Shown here: positions 7,806 through 17,195 of the stretch, piece after piece
How the letters are laid out: every line of letters starts with the position of its first letter
Position numbering within the stretch: the stretch's first letter is position 1
Assembly: GCF_013523055.1 (NCBI RefSeq)
Contig: NZ_JAAMQM010000020.1
Coordinates: 62,001-126,000 of the forward strand
DNA length: 64,000 nucleotides
DNA from: Pseudomonas capeferrum
GTDB lineage: Bacteria; Pseudomonadota; Gammaproteobacteria; Pseudomonadales; Pseudomonadaceae
Direction: 5' to 3'
The notes under the pieces: model-generated
Database searches by the model: none
The model's input: the letters and a program-made list of their open reading frames with translations, nothing else
What the model was told of the DNA's origin: nothing
Position numbers and translations under genes: made by a program

Positions 7806-9818
7806 ATGCCACACGCTCCCTACCCCCACCTTTCACAGGACTTGCTCCTGCGAAACCTGCGCATCCCCAACCGCACGGTAATGGCACCCATGTCCACTAA
7901 CCTGGGCAGTAAGGACGGCTTCGTGACGTGCGAGCAGATTGCGTTCTATCGCGAACGCGCTGCGGGTGGCACAGGCATGATCATCGTAGAGTTCTGCTGT
8001 GTAGAGGGCGCGACTGGGCGTTCCGAGCACCGCCAGCTGACCCTGGAGACCCCTGCCCAAGTCGCTGGCCATCAGCGTTTGGTGGAGGCAATCACCTCCG
8101 CTGGCTCAGTTGCCTGCCTGCAACTGCAGCATGGCGGCCGCGGCGCCAAGCGCGACCTGTTAGCCGATGGCATGCCCATCGCGCCAAGCGATGTCGCCAC
8201 CCGCTCCGGCCGGTTGATGGCCCGCGCAATGACCGACGACGAGATCGAGCGGCTGATCGAGGCGTTCGGCCGGGCTGCCGAACTGGGAGTGCAAGCCGGC
8301 TACCAAGCCGTCGAGTTGCACGGCGCCCATGGCTACTTGCTGACATCATTCCTGTCGCCCTACTCCAACCAACGCACAGACCGCTGGGGCGGCGACGAAG
8401 AACGCCGGCTCAACTTCCCCCGCCGGGTTATTCAACGGGTCCGGCAGAGCATCGGCGACCGGCCGCTGATCTTCCGGCTGTCTGCCGATGAGTTCACCCC
8501 TGAAGGGCTGGCCATTGAAGACATGGAGCGCATTGCGCCCAAGCTTGTGGCTGCCGGCGCGGATGCTCTGCACGTATCGATCGGGCTTGGCTGGACCAGC
8601 TTCGACAAGGTGGTAGAGCCCATGTCTACCCCTGAAGGGTGGCGCCTGCCCTACTCCAAGCGCATTCGTGCGGCCGCTGGCGTGCCGGTGATCACCGTAG
8701 GGCAGATCCGTTGGCCAGAAACAGCCGAGCGCGCCCTGCGTGAAGGCGATGCCGACCTTATCGCACTCGGCCGGCCGCTATTGGCCGACCCGCAGTGGGC
8801 CAATAAAGCCTTGCGCGGGGAGCGGGAGCAGATTCGGCCGTGCACGTCGTGCAACTATTGCGTGGCCATCAGTTCAGCCGCAGACGGTGCGATTGGCTGC
8901 GCCGAGAACCCGCGCGCAGGCCATGAGCTGGACGCGCTACCGGACGCCGGCAGCCTACGTGGCCGCCGTGCGGTGGTGATCGGCGCCGGCCCAGGCGGCA
9001 TGGCGGCTGCATTGATGCTGCAGCAAGCCGGCTTCGTCACCGAGTTGCACGAATCCCGCACGGTGCTCGGTGGCGGCCTTATCGCCTCGGCAGCACCGCC
9101 TTTCAAGGACAAGCTCACCTGGTACCTGGATTACCTCAAGAGCCAGCTCGAGCGCAGCGAAGTAAAGGTGCGTTTGGGGAGCAGGGCTGGCCTGGCCGAC
9201 CTCACCCAAGGTGAGGCCCCGGCCATCGTGATGCTCGCCACAGGCGGGCAACCGCTGCGGATGCCGATTGAAGGTGCGAACAGCCCTGTGGTGATCGATG
9301 CCTATGAGTTGTTGATGGGCACCCGACCGTCGCTCCCCGTCGATACCAATGAATACCCGGTGCTTGTCTACGGCGGCGGCGAAACCGGTTGTGAAACGGC
9401 CGAGTTGCTCAGCGAACAAGGCCACGAGGTCATCCTGGTGAGCCGCTCTTCGGCCGAGCAACTGGCGCGCTCCGCAGAAATGATTTACCGCGGCGTGCTC
9501 AAGCGCCGGCTGCAGAACAACCCGCGCATGCACATTCAAGACAACGCCAGCATCGAGCGCATTTTTGATGATGGGCGCGTCGTGCTGCGCCATCAGGACG
9601 GCTCGGTTAGCCAGGTACAAACCAGTGCAGTCCTGATTGCCCAAGGCCGGCGCCCTGATGAGAGCCTGCTGCGCGGCCTGCTCGAAGCACAGATACCGGT
9701 AAGCGTAATCGGGGATGCGCGTCGCGGCGGGCGCATCGGCGATGCCGTGCATGACGCTTACCGAGCGGTCCATGGCCTGTGCGCCGTGGCCACTCCGGTG
9801 CAGCCGTTGGCGTGTTGA
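7806..9818 (+). CDS. Old-yellow-enzyme / 2,4-dienoyl-CoA reductase-like iron-sulfur flavoenzyme
   Basis: The product is 670 residues with the FadH/BaiCD plan. An N-terminal FMN TIM barrel (about 1-340, with HGAHGYLLTSFLSP at about 175-190) is followed by a [4Fe-4S] cluster site with cysteines at 346, 349, 352 and 365. A C-terminal FAD/NAD(P) module has IGAGPGG at about 392 and a second GGGETG Rossmann turn near 524. Such enzymes reduce enoyl- or dienoyl-CoA, or conjugated enone, double bonds. The ATG at 7806 has AGGAGG 8 bases upstream. It is the first gene of the plus-strand operon. Whether it acts on a CoA thioester or a free enone cannot be decided here. Confidence 0.9.
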   Translation: MPHAPYPHLSQDLLLRNLRIPNRTVMAPMSTNLGSKDGFVTCEQIAFYRERAAGGTGMIIVEFCCVEGATGRSEHRQLTLETPAQVAGHQRLVEAITSAGSVACLQLQHGGRGAKRDLLADGMPIAPSDVATRSGRLMARAMTDDEIERLIEAFGRAAELGVQAGYQAVELHGAHGYLLTSFLSPYSNQRTDRWGGDEERRLNFPRRVIQRVRQSIGDRPLIFRLSADEFTPEGLAIEDMERIAPKLVAAGADALHVSIGLGWTSFDKVVEPMSTPEGWRLPYSKRIRAAAGVPVITVGQIRWPETAERALREGDADLIALGRPLLADPQWANKALRGEREQIRPCTSCNYCVAISSAADGAIGCAENPRAGHELDALPDAGSLRGRRAVVIGAGPGGMAAALMLQQAGFVTELHESRTVLGGGLIASAAPPFKDKLTWYLDYLKSQLERSEVKVRLGSRAGLADLTQGEAPAIVMLATGGQPLRMPIEGANSPVVIDAYELLMGTRPSLPVDTNEYPVLVYGGGETGCETAELLSEQGHEVILVSRSSAEQLARSAEMIYRGVLKRRLQNNPRMHIQDNASIERIFDDGRVVLRHQDGSVSQVQTSAVLIAQGRRPDESLLRGLLEAQIPVSVIGDARRGGRIGDAVHDAYRAVHGLCAVATPVQPLAC

Positions 9819-9849
9819 ACGAGACCTGAATCTGTCGAAGGAAATTGCC

Positions 9850-11052
9850 ATGCAACTACAGCTCACCGCGGAAGATGAATGCTTTCGCGACGAAGTTCGC
9901 GCCTTTCTCAAGGCCAACCTGCCAGCGGATGTGATCCGCCGCACCCGCACGGGCATGCACCCACCAAATGAAGACGATCGCCGCTGGTGGAATCGGGTTC
10001 TGCATGACAAGGGCTGGGCCGCAGCGCACTGGCCAGTGGAATACGGCGGCACCGGCTGGTCGCACCTGCACACGCATATCTTTGAGTACGAATCCTGGTT
10101 GGCGGGCGCGCCTGAGCTGCGCTGGCAAGGTTTGCGCCTGCTTGGCCCAGTGCTTTATACGTTTGGCAGTGCCGAGCAAAAGGCCCGCTACTTGCCCGCC
10201 ATCCTCAAGGGTGAGGAAATGTGGGCTCAGGGTTTCTCCGAGCCTGGCGCGGGCTCGGACCTGGCCTCGCTGAAGACCCACGCCGTGCTGGACGGTGACC
10301 ACTACATCATCAACGGCCAAAAGCTTTGGACCACCGAAGGCCAGTATTGCGAGCAAGGGTTCTTCCTAGTCCGCACGGAAAACGCCGACCGCCCGCAGAA
10401 AGGCATTTCGATGATCATCATCGACATGCGAACCCCAGGCGTCACCGTGCGCCAGATCCCGATGATCAATGGCGAAGGGTCCACCTGCGAGGTGTTTCTC
10501 GATAACGTCCGGGTGCCTTGCGCCAATCTGCTTGGGGAGCCCGGCAGTGCATGGTCCCAGGCCAAGTTCCTGCTGTCGAATGAACGCACCTCGAGCGCTG
10601 ACCTGTACAAGGCCCGTGGCGACCTCGAGCGCATTCGTATCATCGCCAGCAACGAGCACAAGGGCGGACAACCGCTCCTGCTCGACCCCACCTTCGCCCG
10701 TCGCTTCGGCGCGCTGCGGCTGGAAGTCGAGGCCTTGGAGTGGTCGGTACTGCGAGTCATGCACGAGGCACCCAGCCGGCATCCGATTGCGGCTTGCGCC
10801 TCGGTACTCAAGGTGCGGGGCTCCAGCCTGCAGCAAAAGCTCACCGAGCTGATGGTAGACGCCTTGGGTCAGCGCAGCCTGCGCCAATACCGGCGCGACG
10901 AGGCCTACGCCGAGCCTGCCGGCGACCCGCTGTGGCCTGCGTACACACCGGGTGTAACCACTGACCTCATGTACTTGCGTGCCTGCACCATCTATGGCGG
11001 CGCCATGGAAGTGCAGAAAAACATCATCGCTAAACTGGCATTCGGATTCTGA
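9850..11052 (+). CDS. Acyl-CoA dehydrogenase, subunit with the IYGG..E motif
   Basis: The product is 400 residues. I use the ATG at 9850, preceded by AAGGAA; longer readings overlap the upstream gene. It shows the central ACAD motif GFSEPGAGSDLASL and the C-terminal TIYGGAMEVQ stretch found in the large-type subunit of heteromeric FadE pairs. The next gene, 2 bp downstream, lacks that C-terminal motif and has the partner-type TDEYAVGHHYK instead. The two probably form an alpha2beta2 enzyme like those known for steroid side-chain oxidation. FAD-dependent alpha,beta-desaturation of a bulky acyl-CoA is the expected reaction. Confidence 0.92.
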   Translation: MQLQLTAEDECFRDEVRAFLKANLPADVIRRTRTGMHPPNEDDRRWWNRVLHDKGWAAAHWPVEYGGTGWSHLHTHIFEYESWLAGAPELRWQGLRLLGPVLYTFGSAEQKARYLPAILKGEEMWAQGFSEPGAGSDLASLKTHAVLDGDHYIINGQKLWTTEGQYCEQGFFLVRTENADRPQKGISMIIIDMRTPGVTVRQIPMINGEGSTCEVFLDNVRVPCANLLGEPGSAWSQAKFLLSNERTSSADLYKARGDLERIRIIASNEHKGGQPLLLDPTFARRFGALRLEVEALEWSVLRVMHEAPSRHPIAACASVLKVRGSSLQQKLTELMVDALGQRSLRQYRRDEAYAEPAGDPLWPAYTPGVTTDLMYLRACTIYGGAMEVQKNIIAKLAFGF

Positions 11053-11054
11053 CC

Positions 11055-12221
11055 ATGAACTTCGATCTCACCGATGAGCAACGACTGCTGAGCGACAGTG
11101 CCGAGCGCTACGTACGCGAACGCTACTCCTTCGAGGAGCGCAGGCATCTGTTCAAGGACGCCCAAGGCTTCTCGCGCCACCATTGGCGTGCCTTTGCCGA
11201 AATGGGATGGCTCGCCCTGGACATCCCGGAAGCACTCGGCGGCTTGGGCGGCACTGGCCACGACTTGGTGCTGTTGATGGAACAACTGGGTGCGGGCCTG
11301 GTAGCCGAACCCGTGGTGGACACCGCCGTGCTCTGTGCTCGCCTGCTACTTCCTTGGGGCGAGCCGGCGCTGCGTGAGCAGCTGCTTGAGCAAGTAATCA
11401 TGGGCGAGGTGGTGCTGGCCCTGGCGCATCAAGAACAACAGATGCGTCACGAGTACGAATTCGAGGTGTCGACCAAGGCCCGAGCCGTCGCCAATGGCTG
11501 GACGCTGTCCGGAGTCAAGCATCGGATCTTCCATGGCGCGGGTGCCGATCACTGGGTGGTCAGCGCCGAGATCGAAGGTACCGGTGACTTCGCCCTGTTC
11601 CTGGTGGCACGACAAACAGCAGGCGCGGCACTTGAGGATTATGAACTGATCGATGGTACCCGCGCGGCCGACATCAGCTTCGACCATGTGCTGCTTCCGC
11701 AGAGTGCACTGATCGCCCGCGGTGATGTAGCCCAACAAACTTTGGAAACCGCCCTCGATTATGCGGTGCTGGCTACCAGCGCCGCATGCCTCGGCTCGAT
11801 GGAGCAGGTCATGGCGTTGACCGCAGATTACCTCAAGACCCGCGTGCAGTACGGCAAGCCACTGGCGCAGTTCCAGGCGCTGCAACACCGCATGGCTGAA
11901 ATGTTCGTGGAGACCGACCAGGCGCGTTCGATGTTGTTCAGCGCCGTTCGCGCCTTCGAGACCGGTGACCCAGTGCAGCGCGGCCTGGCTGTCTCGGGCG
12001 CCAAGGTGATCGTTGCGCGTGCCCAGTACTTCGTAAGCGGCCAGGGCATCCAGTTGCATGGGGCCATCGGTACCACGGACGAATATGCCGTGGGCCACCA
12101 TTACAAGGCAGCCGTGGTCTACGACAAGCGTTTTGGCGATAGCGAATTTCACCTCGATCGCGCCAACGCAGACCTGCGCCTGGCAGATGATCGCCGCCTG
12201 CGAGGTGCCCTCTATGCATGA
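11055..12221 (+). CDS. Acyl-CoA dehydrogenase, partner subunit
   Basis: The product is 388 residues with the ACAD helical domains. The C-terminal part reads GAIGTTDEYAVGHHYKA and KRFGD, the signature of the smaller partner in heteromeric FadE pairs, and there is no YGG-T-E motif. It is translationally coupled to the preceding ACAD gene (2 bp gap), and its stop overlaps the start of the CoA ligase at 12214. I infer a complex with the 9850 product; it is unlikely to be active alone. Confidence 0.9.
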   Translation: MNFDLTDEQRLLSDSAERYVRERYSFEERRHLFKDAQGFSRHHWRAFAEMGWLALDIPEALGGLGGTGHDLVLLMEQLGAGLVAEPVVDTAVLCARLLLPWGEPALREQLLEQVIMGEVVLALAHQEQQMRHEYEFEVSTKARAVANGWTLSGVKHRIFHGAGADHWVVSAEIEGTGDFALFLVARQTAGAALEDYELIDGTRAADISFDHVLLPQSALIARGDVAQQTLETALDYAVLATSAACLGSMEQVMALTADYLKTRVQYGKPLAQFQALQHRMAEMFVETDQARSMLFSAVRAFETGDPVQRGLAVSGAKVIVARAQYFVSGQGIQLHGAIGTTDEYAVGHHYKAAVVYDKRFGDSEFHLDRANADLRLADDRRLRGALYA

Positions 12222-13767
12222 CTACCTGCCGCTTTCCTTCGCCGATGACCTGGAGCAACGCGCCCGCAGCTATGCCGATGAACCGGCCTACCTGCAGGAC
12301 GCACGACACATCTCCCACGGCGAACTGTTGACCAGCGCCAAGCTGATCAGCTCGGCCATCTACGCCGCGGGCGTACGCCGCCAGGACCGAGTCGGCATCC
12401 TTTCGATGAATTCCATCGAGTTCGGCGAGATCATGGCAGCCACACAGTGGGCTGGTTTCATCCTGGCGCCGGTGAATTTCCGCCTGGCGCCGGCAGAAAT
12501 CGCCAGCATCATTCGCGACGGTGCTCCCAAGCTGTTCTTTTTCGAGGCCCAGTACCTACCAATCATGGAGCAGCTGCGCCATGAGCTGCCATCGATTGAA
12601 ACTTACGTGTGCATTGGCGCCGAAGCAGACTGGGCGTTGCACCATGAGGACTTTTTCTGCACCGGCGATGAGGCCGGCCCGCCGATTCGCGCCAGTGAGC
12701 AGGATATCTGCTGCCTGATTTACACCAGTGGCACCACCGGCAAGCCCAAAGGCGTGATCTGGGGGCACCGTGAATATCGCCAACTGATACAGATGGACGC
12801 CTGGCTGTGCGATATGCAGCAACCGGACGTCACCCTGATCGTCATGCCGATGTTCCACCTAGGCGGCATGGTCATCAGCCTGTCCCAGCACGTGCGGGGC
12901 GGCGCTGCCTACCTGCAGCGCCAGTTCGAGCCACTGGAAGTGCTCAAGGCCATCGAACAACAACGCCTGTCTATCTTGCTGCTGGCGCCCACCATGGTGC
13001 AGATGGTCCTGGACCACCCCTATGTGGCCCAGGCGGACTTCTCCAGCGTGCGCACCATCATCTATTCGGCAGCACCCATGCCGGTGCCGGTGCTCAAGCG
13101 GGCCATCGAGGTATTTGACGGTTGCGGCTTCGTCAACCTGTTTGGCCAGAGCGAAATCTGCATGTTCTGCCTCTCGGCAGAGCAACACCGGCCCGATGGT
13201 AGCGAGCAAGAGCGCAAGCGCCTTGGCTCTGTAGGCAAGCCCTACCCCAACTTGCTGACCAAGGTAGTGGACGATCATGGCCAGGAATGCCCAGTGGGTG
13301 AACCCGGCGAGATTCTTGCCAAGAGCAGCGCCATGTTCCGCGGCTACTGGAACAACCACGGCGCCACCTTGGAGACCCTGCGCGACGGTTGGTGTCACAC
13401 CGGCGACATGGGTCGTTTCGACGAGGACGGCTTCCTGTACCTGGTAGACCGCAAGAAAGACATGATTATCACGGGTGGCGAAAACGTCTACTCGCGCGAA
13501 GTGGAAGAAGCTCTGCTCCAGCATCCCTGCGTATCGGAATGCGCGGTGATCGGCATCCCGGACCCCAAGTGGGGAGAAAACGTCTGCGCGGTGATCACTT
13601 TCAAACCCGGTCGCAGCGCCAGTGAAAATGAGCTGATCGAGCACAGCCGCGGGTTGATTGCCGGCTACAAAAAGCCGAAGAAGGTCATCGTGGTGGACGC
13701 CCTGCCAAAGTTGGTAACAGGCAAGGTCAACAAGATCGAGTTGCGCGGCCTGTACGCCAAGGCCTGA
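12214..13767 (+). CDS. AMP-forming acyl-CoA synthetase
   Basis: The product is 517 residues from the ATG at 12214, which overlaps the previous stop. The P-loop-like YTSGTTGKPKG, the later GQSE motif and the hinge region YLVDRKKDMIITGGENVYSRE are intact. The C-terminal lysine is in the usual PKLVTGKVNK context. These are the hallmarks of class I adenylate-forming ligases (FadD/caiC type). It probably activates the carboxylic acid substrate or an acidic intermediate for the neighbouring ACADs. It differs clearly from the two closely related ligases at 31484 and 36848. Confidence 0.92.
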   Translation: MHDYLPLSFADDLEQRARSYADEPAYLQDARHISHGELLTSAKLISSAIYAAGVRRQDRVGILSMNSIEFGEIMAATQWAGFILAPVNFRLAPAEIASIIRDGAPKLFFFEAQYLPIMEQLRHELPSIETYVCIGAEADWALHHEDFFCTGDEAGPPIRASEQDICCLIYTSGTTGKPKGVIWGHREYRQLIQMDAWLCDMQQPDVTLIVMPMFHLGGMVISLSQHVRGGAAYLQRQFEPLEVLKAIEQQRLSILLLAPTMVQMVLDHPYVAQADFSSVRTIIYSAAPMPVPVLKRAIEVFDGCGFVNLFGQSEICMFCLSAEQHRPDGSEQERKRLGSVGKPYPNLLTKVVDDHGQECPVGEPGEILAKSSAMFRGYWNNHGATLETLRDGWCHTGDMGRFDEDGFLYLVDRKKDMIITGGENVYSREVEEALLQHPCVSECAVIGIPDPKWGENVCAVITFKPGRSASENELIEHSRGLIAGYKKPKKVIVVDALPKLVTGKVNKIELRGLYAKA

Positions 13768-13782
13768 CCTGAATCCATCGTG

Positions 13783-13796
13783 AATAATAAGAAGAA
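13783..13796 (+). promoter_or_regulatory. Hfq/Crc-type A-rich motif before the Rieske gene
   Basis: AATAATAAGAAGAA contains three overlapping AANAANAA matches and ends 12 bases before the ATG at 13809, overlapping the purine-rich ribosome-binding site. Function is inferred. Confidence 0.55.
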
Positions 13797-13808
13797 GAGA
13801 GACAGTAA

Positions 13809-14822
13809 ATGCTCAACCTGTCGATGAAGCCCACAGGCTGGTTCCAGATCGGCTGGAGCGCGGAGATTGCTCCAGGCGGCGTCAAGCCAATGAAATACTT
13901 TGGCCATGACCTCGTTGCATTCCGCAGCGATGCTGGCGAACTGGCCGTCCTAGACGCCCACTGCCCACACATGGGTGCCCACCTGGGCCATGGCGGCAAG
14001 GTCAAGGGTGACTGTATTGCTTGCCCGTATCACGGCTGGGAATGGAACACTCGGGGCGAGAATATGTTAATCCCCGGTGAGGAGCGGCGGATACCAAAAA
14101 AAATGCGCAAATGGCACGCGGTGGAGCGCCATGGCCTTATGTTCCTCTGGCATGACCCCGCCGGTGGCGCGCCACGTGAAGGCTGGGAGCTGCCTGACGT
14201 GTTCGAGCACCCCGAGCACCCGGCCAACCCGCAAGACTTCTACCCCTGCTACCCGAATGCGATTGTATTCAAGCCCAATGAGCGCATCCACCCGCAACTG
14301 ATGACAGAGAACGCGGCCGATACCGCGCACTTCCGATTTACCCACCACGCGCCGGAAGACCCGGAGTTGCTCCATTTTGACACCAGCACGCCGGTGTGGA
14401 AGTCCGAAATGGGTTTTCTAAACAAGCACACCAAAGAAATTGCCTTGCGCTTGCACGCCAGGAATGCCGGTGTGGGATTGTCCTTTACCATCTTCCAGCA
14501 CAAGGTGCTAGGTCGACGCCTGGTGCTGTCTTGCACGCCAATTGATGACGACAGCTCTGATCTGCGCGTCAGTTATTACTTCCCGCGTGACCCCACCTCC
14601 CCCGAGGTCATGCCCGAGCATGTGCGGGCATTGGCGCGCCAGACCGAGGAGCTGTTCGAGGAAGACGCCCGCATGTGGCGGCACCAGCGTTTCCGCCAGC
14701 AGCCTATTTTTGCTAAGCGGGATGTCACCGCCTACCGCGCGCTGCGCCAATGGTGCGCGCAGTTCTATGAGGCCGAGGGCCACCCGATCGGGCCAATGAA
14801 GGTTATGGAGGACGAGCAATGA
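13809..14822 (+). CDS. Rieske non-heme iron oxygenase, KshA-like
   Basis: The product is 337 residues. The Rieske centre is C52-P-H54 with C72-P-Y-H75. The mononuclear iron site reads D171-x2-H174-x4-H179, with a candidate acidic ligand near EEDARMW at the C-terminal side. Overall order and length resemble KshA, the oxygenase of 3-ketosteroid 9-alpha-hydroxylase, more than aromatic ring dioxygenases, and no beta subunit is adjacent. No flavin/plant-ferredoxin reductase gene lies anywhere in the window, so the electron donor is unknown. The role as a ring hydroxylase of a polycyclic substrate is inferred. Confidence 0.88.
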   Translation: MLNLSMKPTGWFQIGWSAEIAPGGVKPMKYFGHDLVAFRSDAGELAVLDAHCPHMGAHLGHGGKVKGDCIACPYHGWEWNTRGENMLIPGEERRIPKKMRKWHAVERHGLMFLWHDPAGGAPREGWELPDVFEHPEHPANPQDFYPCYPNAIVFKPNERIHPQLMTENAADTAHFRFTHHAPEDPELLHFDTSTPVWKSEMGFLNKHTKEIALRLHARNAGVGLSFTIFQHKVLGRRLVLSCTPIDDDSSDLRVSYYFPRDPTSPEVMPEHVRALARQTEELFEEDARMWRHQRFRQQPIFAKRDVTAYRALRQWCAQFYEAEGHPIGPMKVMEDEQ

Positions 14823-14850
14823 GCACCCTCCCGTGCAATGAGGGCTGTAT

Positions 14851-17061
14851 ATGAAGCTGGCGATCACTGCAGAGCAACAGATGCTTCGCGACTCGGTGGC
14901 GCGCCTGTTTGCCGAACAATCGACCCCGGCCAAGGTTCGCGCAGCCGAAGCCAGTGGCTTTGACCCTGCGCTTTGGCAGCATCTGGTGGAGATGGGCATT
15001 ACCACCATGCGTGTGCCGGTCGAAGCTGGTGGCAGCGACTTGGGCCTGTTCGATGCGTTGTTGGTGGCCGAAGAGGCCGGTCGCCACCTGACCTCTGTGC
15101 CATTGGCCGAAAGTCTCCCGGCTGCGCGCCTGCTGGCAACCTTGGGCAGCCCGCAAGCCACTGAATTACTCGAGCGCATCAACCGTGGTGCAGTGGTAAC
15201 CCTGTTGCCATGGCCGCTGGATAAGCCAGCCCAGCACGTGGTGCTACCCGGCGTGGGCGCTGCCGAAGCCGTGCTAGCGCTGGACGGCAATAGCATCGTC
15301 GCGCTCACCGGCGAGCTTTTGCGCCAACCCCAGGAAAACCTGGGCAGCGACAGCTGCCGGGTACTTGCCAAAACGCAGCTGGTTAGCCTTGAGCGTGAGC
15401 TACTGGCAAACAGTGAGGATGCTCGTCGCGCGTTCCTCGCCGCCGTTGAAGAATGGAAACTGCTCAAGGGTGCGATGCTGGTGGGCCTTTCGCGTCAGGC
15501 CATTCAATTGGCGGCAGGCTATTCGTGTGAGCGTAAACAGTTTGGCAAGTTTATCGGCAGCTTCCAGGGCATCGCCCATCCATTGGCTGATGCGCTGACC
15601 GAAGTAGACGGCAGCCAGTTGCTGCTTTGGCATGCCGTGGCGGCGATTGCGGGCAACCAGGCGGACGCCGCTGCGATGGTCTCCATGGCGTGGTGGTGGA
15701 CTGGGCAAGCAGCGAATCGGGCGGTAGCCTGTGCCCTGCATACCTTTGGTGGCTACGGGGTATCGCTGGAGCACGACATCCAACTCTACTATCGCCGTGC
15801 TCGTGCCTGGTCGCTGCTGGCAGGCGACCCAGCGCTGGAGCTCGATACCATCGCCGACCGGTTGTGGAACGAGCAAACCGAGGTACCGCTGCCTGATGCT
15901 GGCGAAGTCACCGTCGAGTTCGGCTACGGCGAGGCCGCGGCGCGCTTTGCTGAGGAGGTGCGCGAGTTCTTCGAGGCCGCCCTCACTGACGAGCTGAGAG
16001 CCCATGCGCATCACTCGGTCGATGGCTACCACCCAGGGTTCAACCGCGCGCTGGCCGAAGCCGGCCTGCTGTTCCCGCACTGGCCGGAACAATGGGGCGG
16101 GCGTGGCAAGAACGCATTCGACATGCATGCGCTGCAGGAAGTGTTCGAGACGTTCAATTGGCAGCGCATCACTGGCCCTATTACCAACCAGGTGGCGCAG
16201 ATCGTCATGCGCTTCGCTAGCGAGCAGGCCAAGGCTGAAGCCCTGCCCCGGTTTGCCCGTGGCGAGGCGTTGGCGTGCCTGGGCTTTAGCGAACCCTCCT
16301 GCGGCTCGGATGTGTTCGCGGCGGCGACCCGTGCCACACGCACCGTGCAGGGGGCGTGGCGAATAGAGGGGCAAAAGATCTTCACCACTGCGGCAAACCT
16401 GGCCGACTATTGCTTCCTGCTGGCCAGGACCGATCTCGAAGCCCCCAAGCACGCAGGCCTGACATTGTTCCTGGTGCCAATGACGCTGCCGGGGATCGAA
16501 GTACAACCGGTCCATACCATGCAGGATGAGCGCACCAATATCACCTACTTCAGTGGCGTTGAAGTGCCCGATTGCTACCGGGTCGGCGAGGTTAATGCCG
16601 GCGTATCGGTAATGGCCGCCACGTTGGAGCTTGAGCACAGTGGCGACCAGTACCGCGTCAGCTACTGGAATATGTACCGCCACGCTTTGCAGTGGGCTAG
16701 AGAACAGGACCGCCTGGGCGAGCAGGATGTCCGCCGTCGCCTGGCCAAGGTTGCCGTGCACACCACCATCGCGCGCGATCTTTGCTACCGGGCGACTTGG
16801 TCGGTTCAGGCCCAGGCGCCCAATAGGGCGGCCTATGGCCCGATGTCCAAATTGTTCTCGACTGAGCGGTACCACCGCGATGCGGTAGACCTGATGGAGC
16901 TGTGTGCGCCGCTCTCTCTGCTCCAGGCTGACGAGGGTGTCGGCTTGGTGGAATTGGGTTATCGGCAGTCCATCGGCATGACGATCTATGGCGGCACTAG
17001 CGAAATCCATCGCAGCTTGATCGCCGAACAAGGGCTAGGCATGCCCCGCTCACGCACCTGA
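14851..17061 (+). CDS. Fused two-domain acyl-CoA dehydrogenase (small-type plus large-type halves)
   Basis: The product is 736 residues, about twice the normal ACAD length. Residues 1-335 are one ACAD unit ending in the partner-type signature GGYGVSLEHDIQLYYRR. After a linker around 345-360 a complete second unit follows, with GFSEPSCGSDVFAA and the terminal IYGGTSEIHRS motif. It thus joins, in one chain, the two subunit types that the 9850/11055 and 51427/52584 genes encode separately. TGAGGG precedes the ATG, 28 bp after the Rieske stop. A FAD-dependent desaturase is expected. One or two active sites per chain cannot be told from sequence. Confidence 0.92.
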   Translation: MKLAITAEQQMLRDSVARLFAEQSTPAKVRAAEASGFDPALWQHLVEMGITTMRVPVEAGGSDLGLFDALLVAEEAGRHLTSVPLAESLPAARLLATLGSPQATELLERINRGAVVTLLPWPLDKPAQHVVLPGVGAAEAVLALDGNSIVALTGELLRQPQENLGSDSCRVLAKTQLVSLERELLANSEDARRAFLAAVEEWKLLKGAMLVGLSRQAIQLAAGYSCERKQFGKFIGSFQGIAHPLADALTEVDGSQLLLWHAVAAIAGNQADAAAMVSMAWWWTGQAANRAVACALHTFGGYGVSLEHDIQLYYRRARAWSLLAGDPALELDTIADRLWNEQTEVPLPDAGEVTVEFGYGEAAARFAEEVREFFEAALTDELRAHAHHSVDGYHPGFNRALAEAGLLFPHWPEQWGGRGKNAFDMHALQEVFETFNWQRITGPITNQVAQIVMRFASEQAKAEALPRFARGEALACLGFSEPSCGSDVFAAATRATRTVQGAWRIEGQKIFTTAANLADYCFLLARTDLEAPKHAGLTLFLVPMTLPGIEVQPVHTMQDERTNITYFSGVEVPDCYRVGEVNAGVSVMAATLELEHSGDQYRVSYWNMYRHALQWAREQDRLGEQDVRRRLAKVAVHTTIARDLCYRATWSVQAQAPNRAAYGPMSKLFSTERYHRDAVDLMELCAPLSLLQADEGVGLVELGYRQSIGMTIYGGTSEIHRSLIAEQGLGMPRSRT

Positions 17062-17195
17062 ACTGCTGCCGCGCGCGCCCACTGGGTGTTGCGCGGCGGC
17101 GTTCGTGGCACCTGGCGTTCTAGACCGACAACCCCTGCATACAAAAAGCCCCGATAAATCGGGGCTTGCGCTTAGCGTACGCCAAGCGAGCAACA
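17062..17195. other. Convergent intergenic region with two hairpins
   Basis: A GC-rich hairpin (GCCGCGC / GCGCGGC, 17068-17097) follows the plus-strand ACAD gene but has no T-run. A second hairpin with a T-run on the minus strand follows at 17143-17167. No gene is seen here. Confidence 0.5.
17143..17167 (-). terminator. Rho-independent terminator of the crotonase operon
   Basis: On the minus strand AAGCCCCGA, a 4-base loop and TCGGGGCTT are followed by a short T-run, 29 bp after the stop of the enoyl-CoA hydratase gene at 17196. It may also stop plus-strand transcription. Confidence 0.75.

Noticed and set aside
15400..17031. 543-codon open frame on the minus strand
   Set aside because: Antisense to the fused ACAD gene, which has complete ACAD motifs in both halves.
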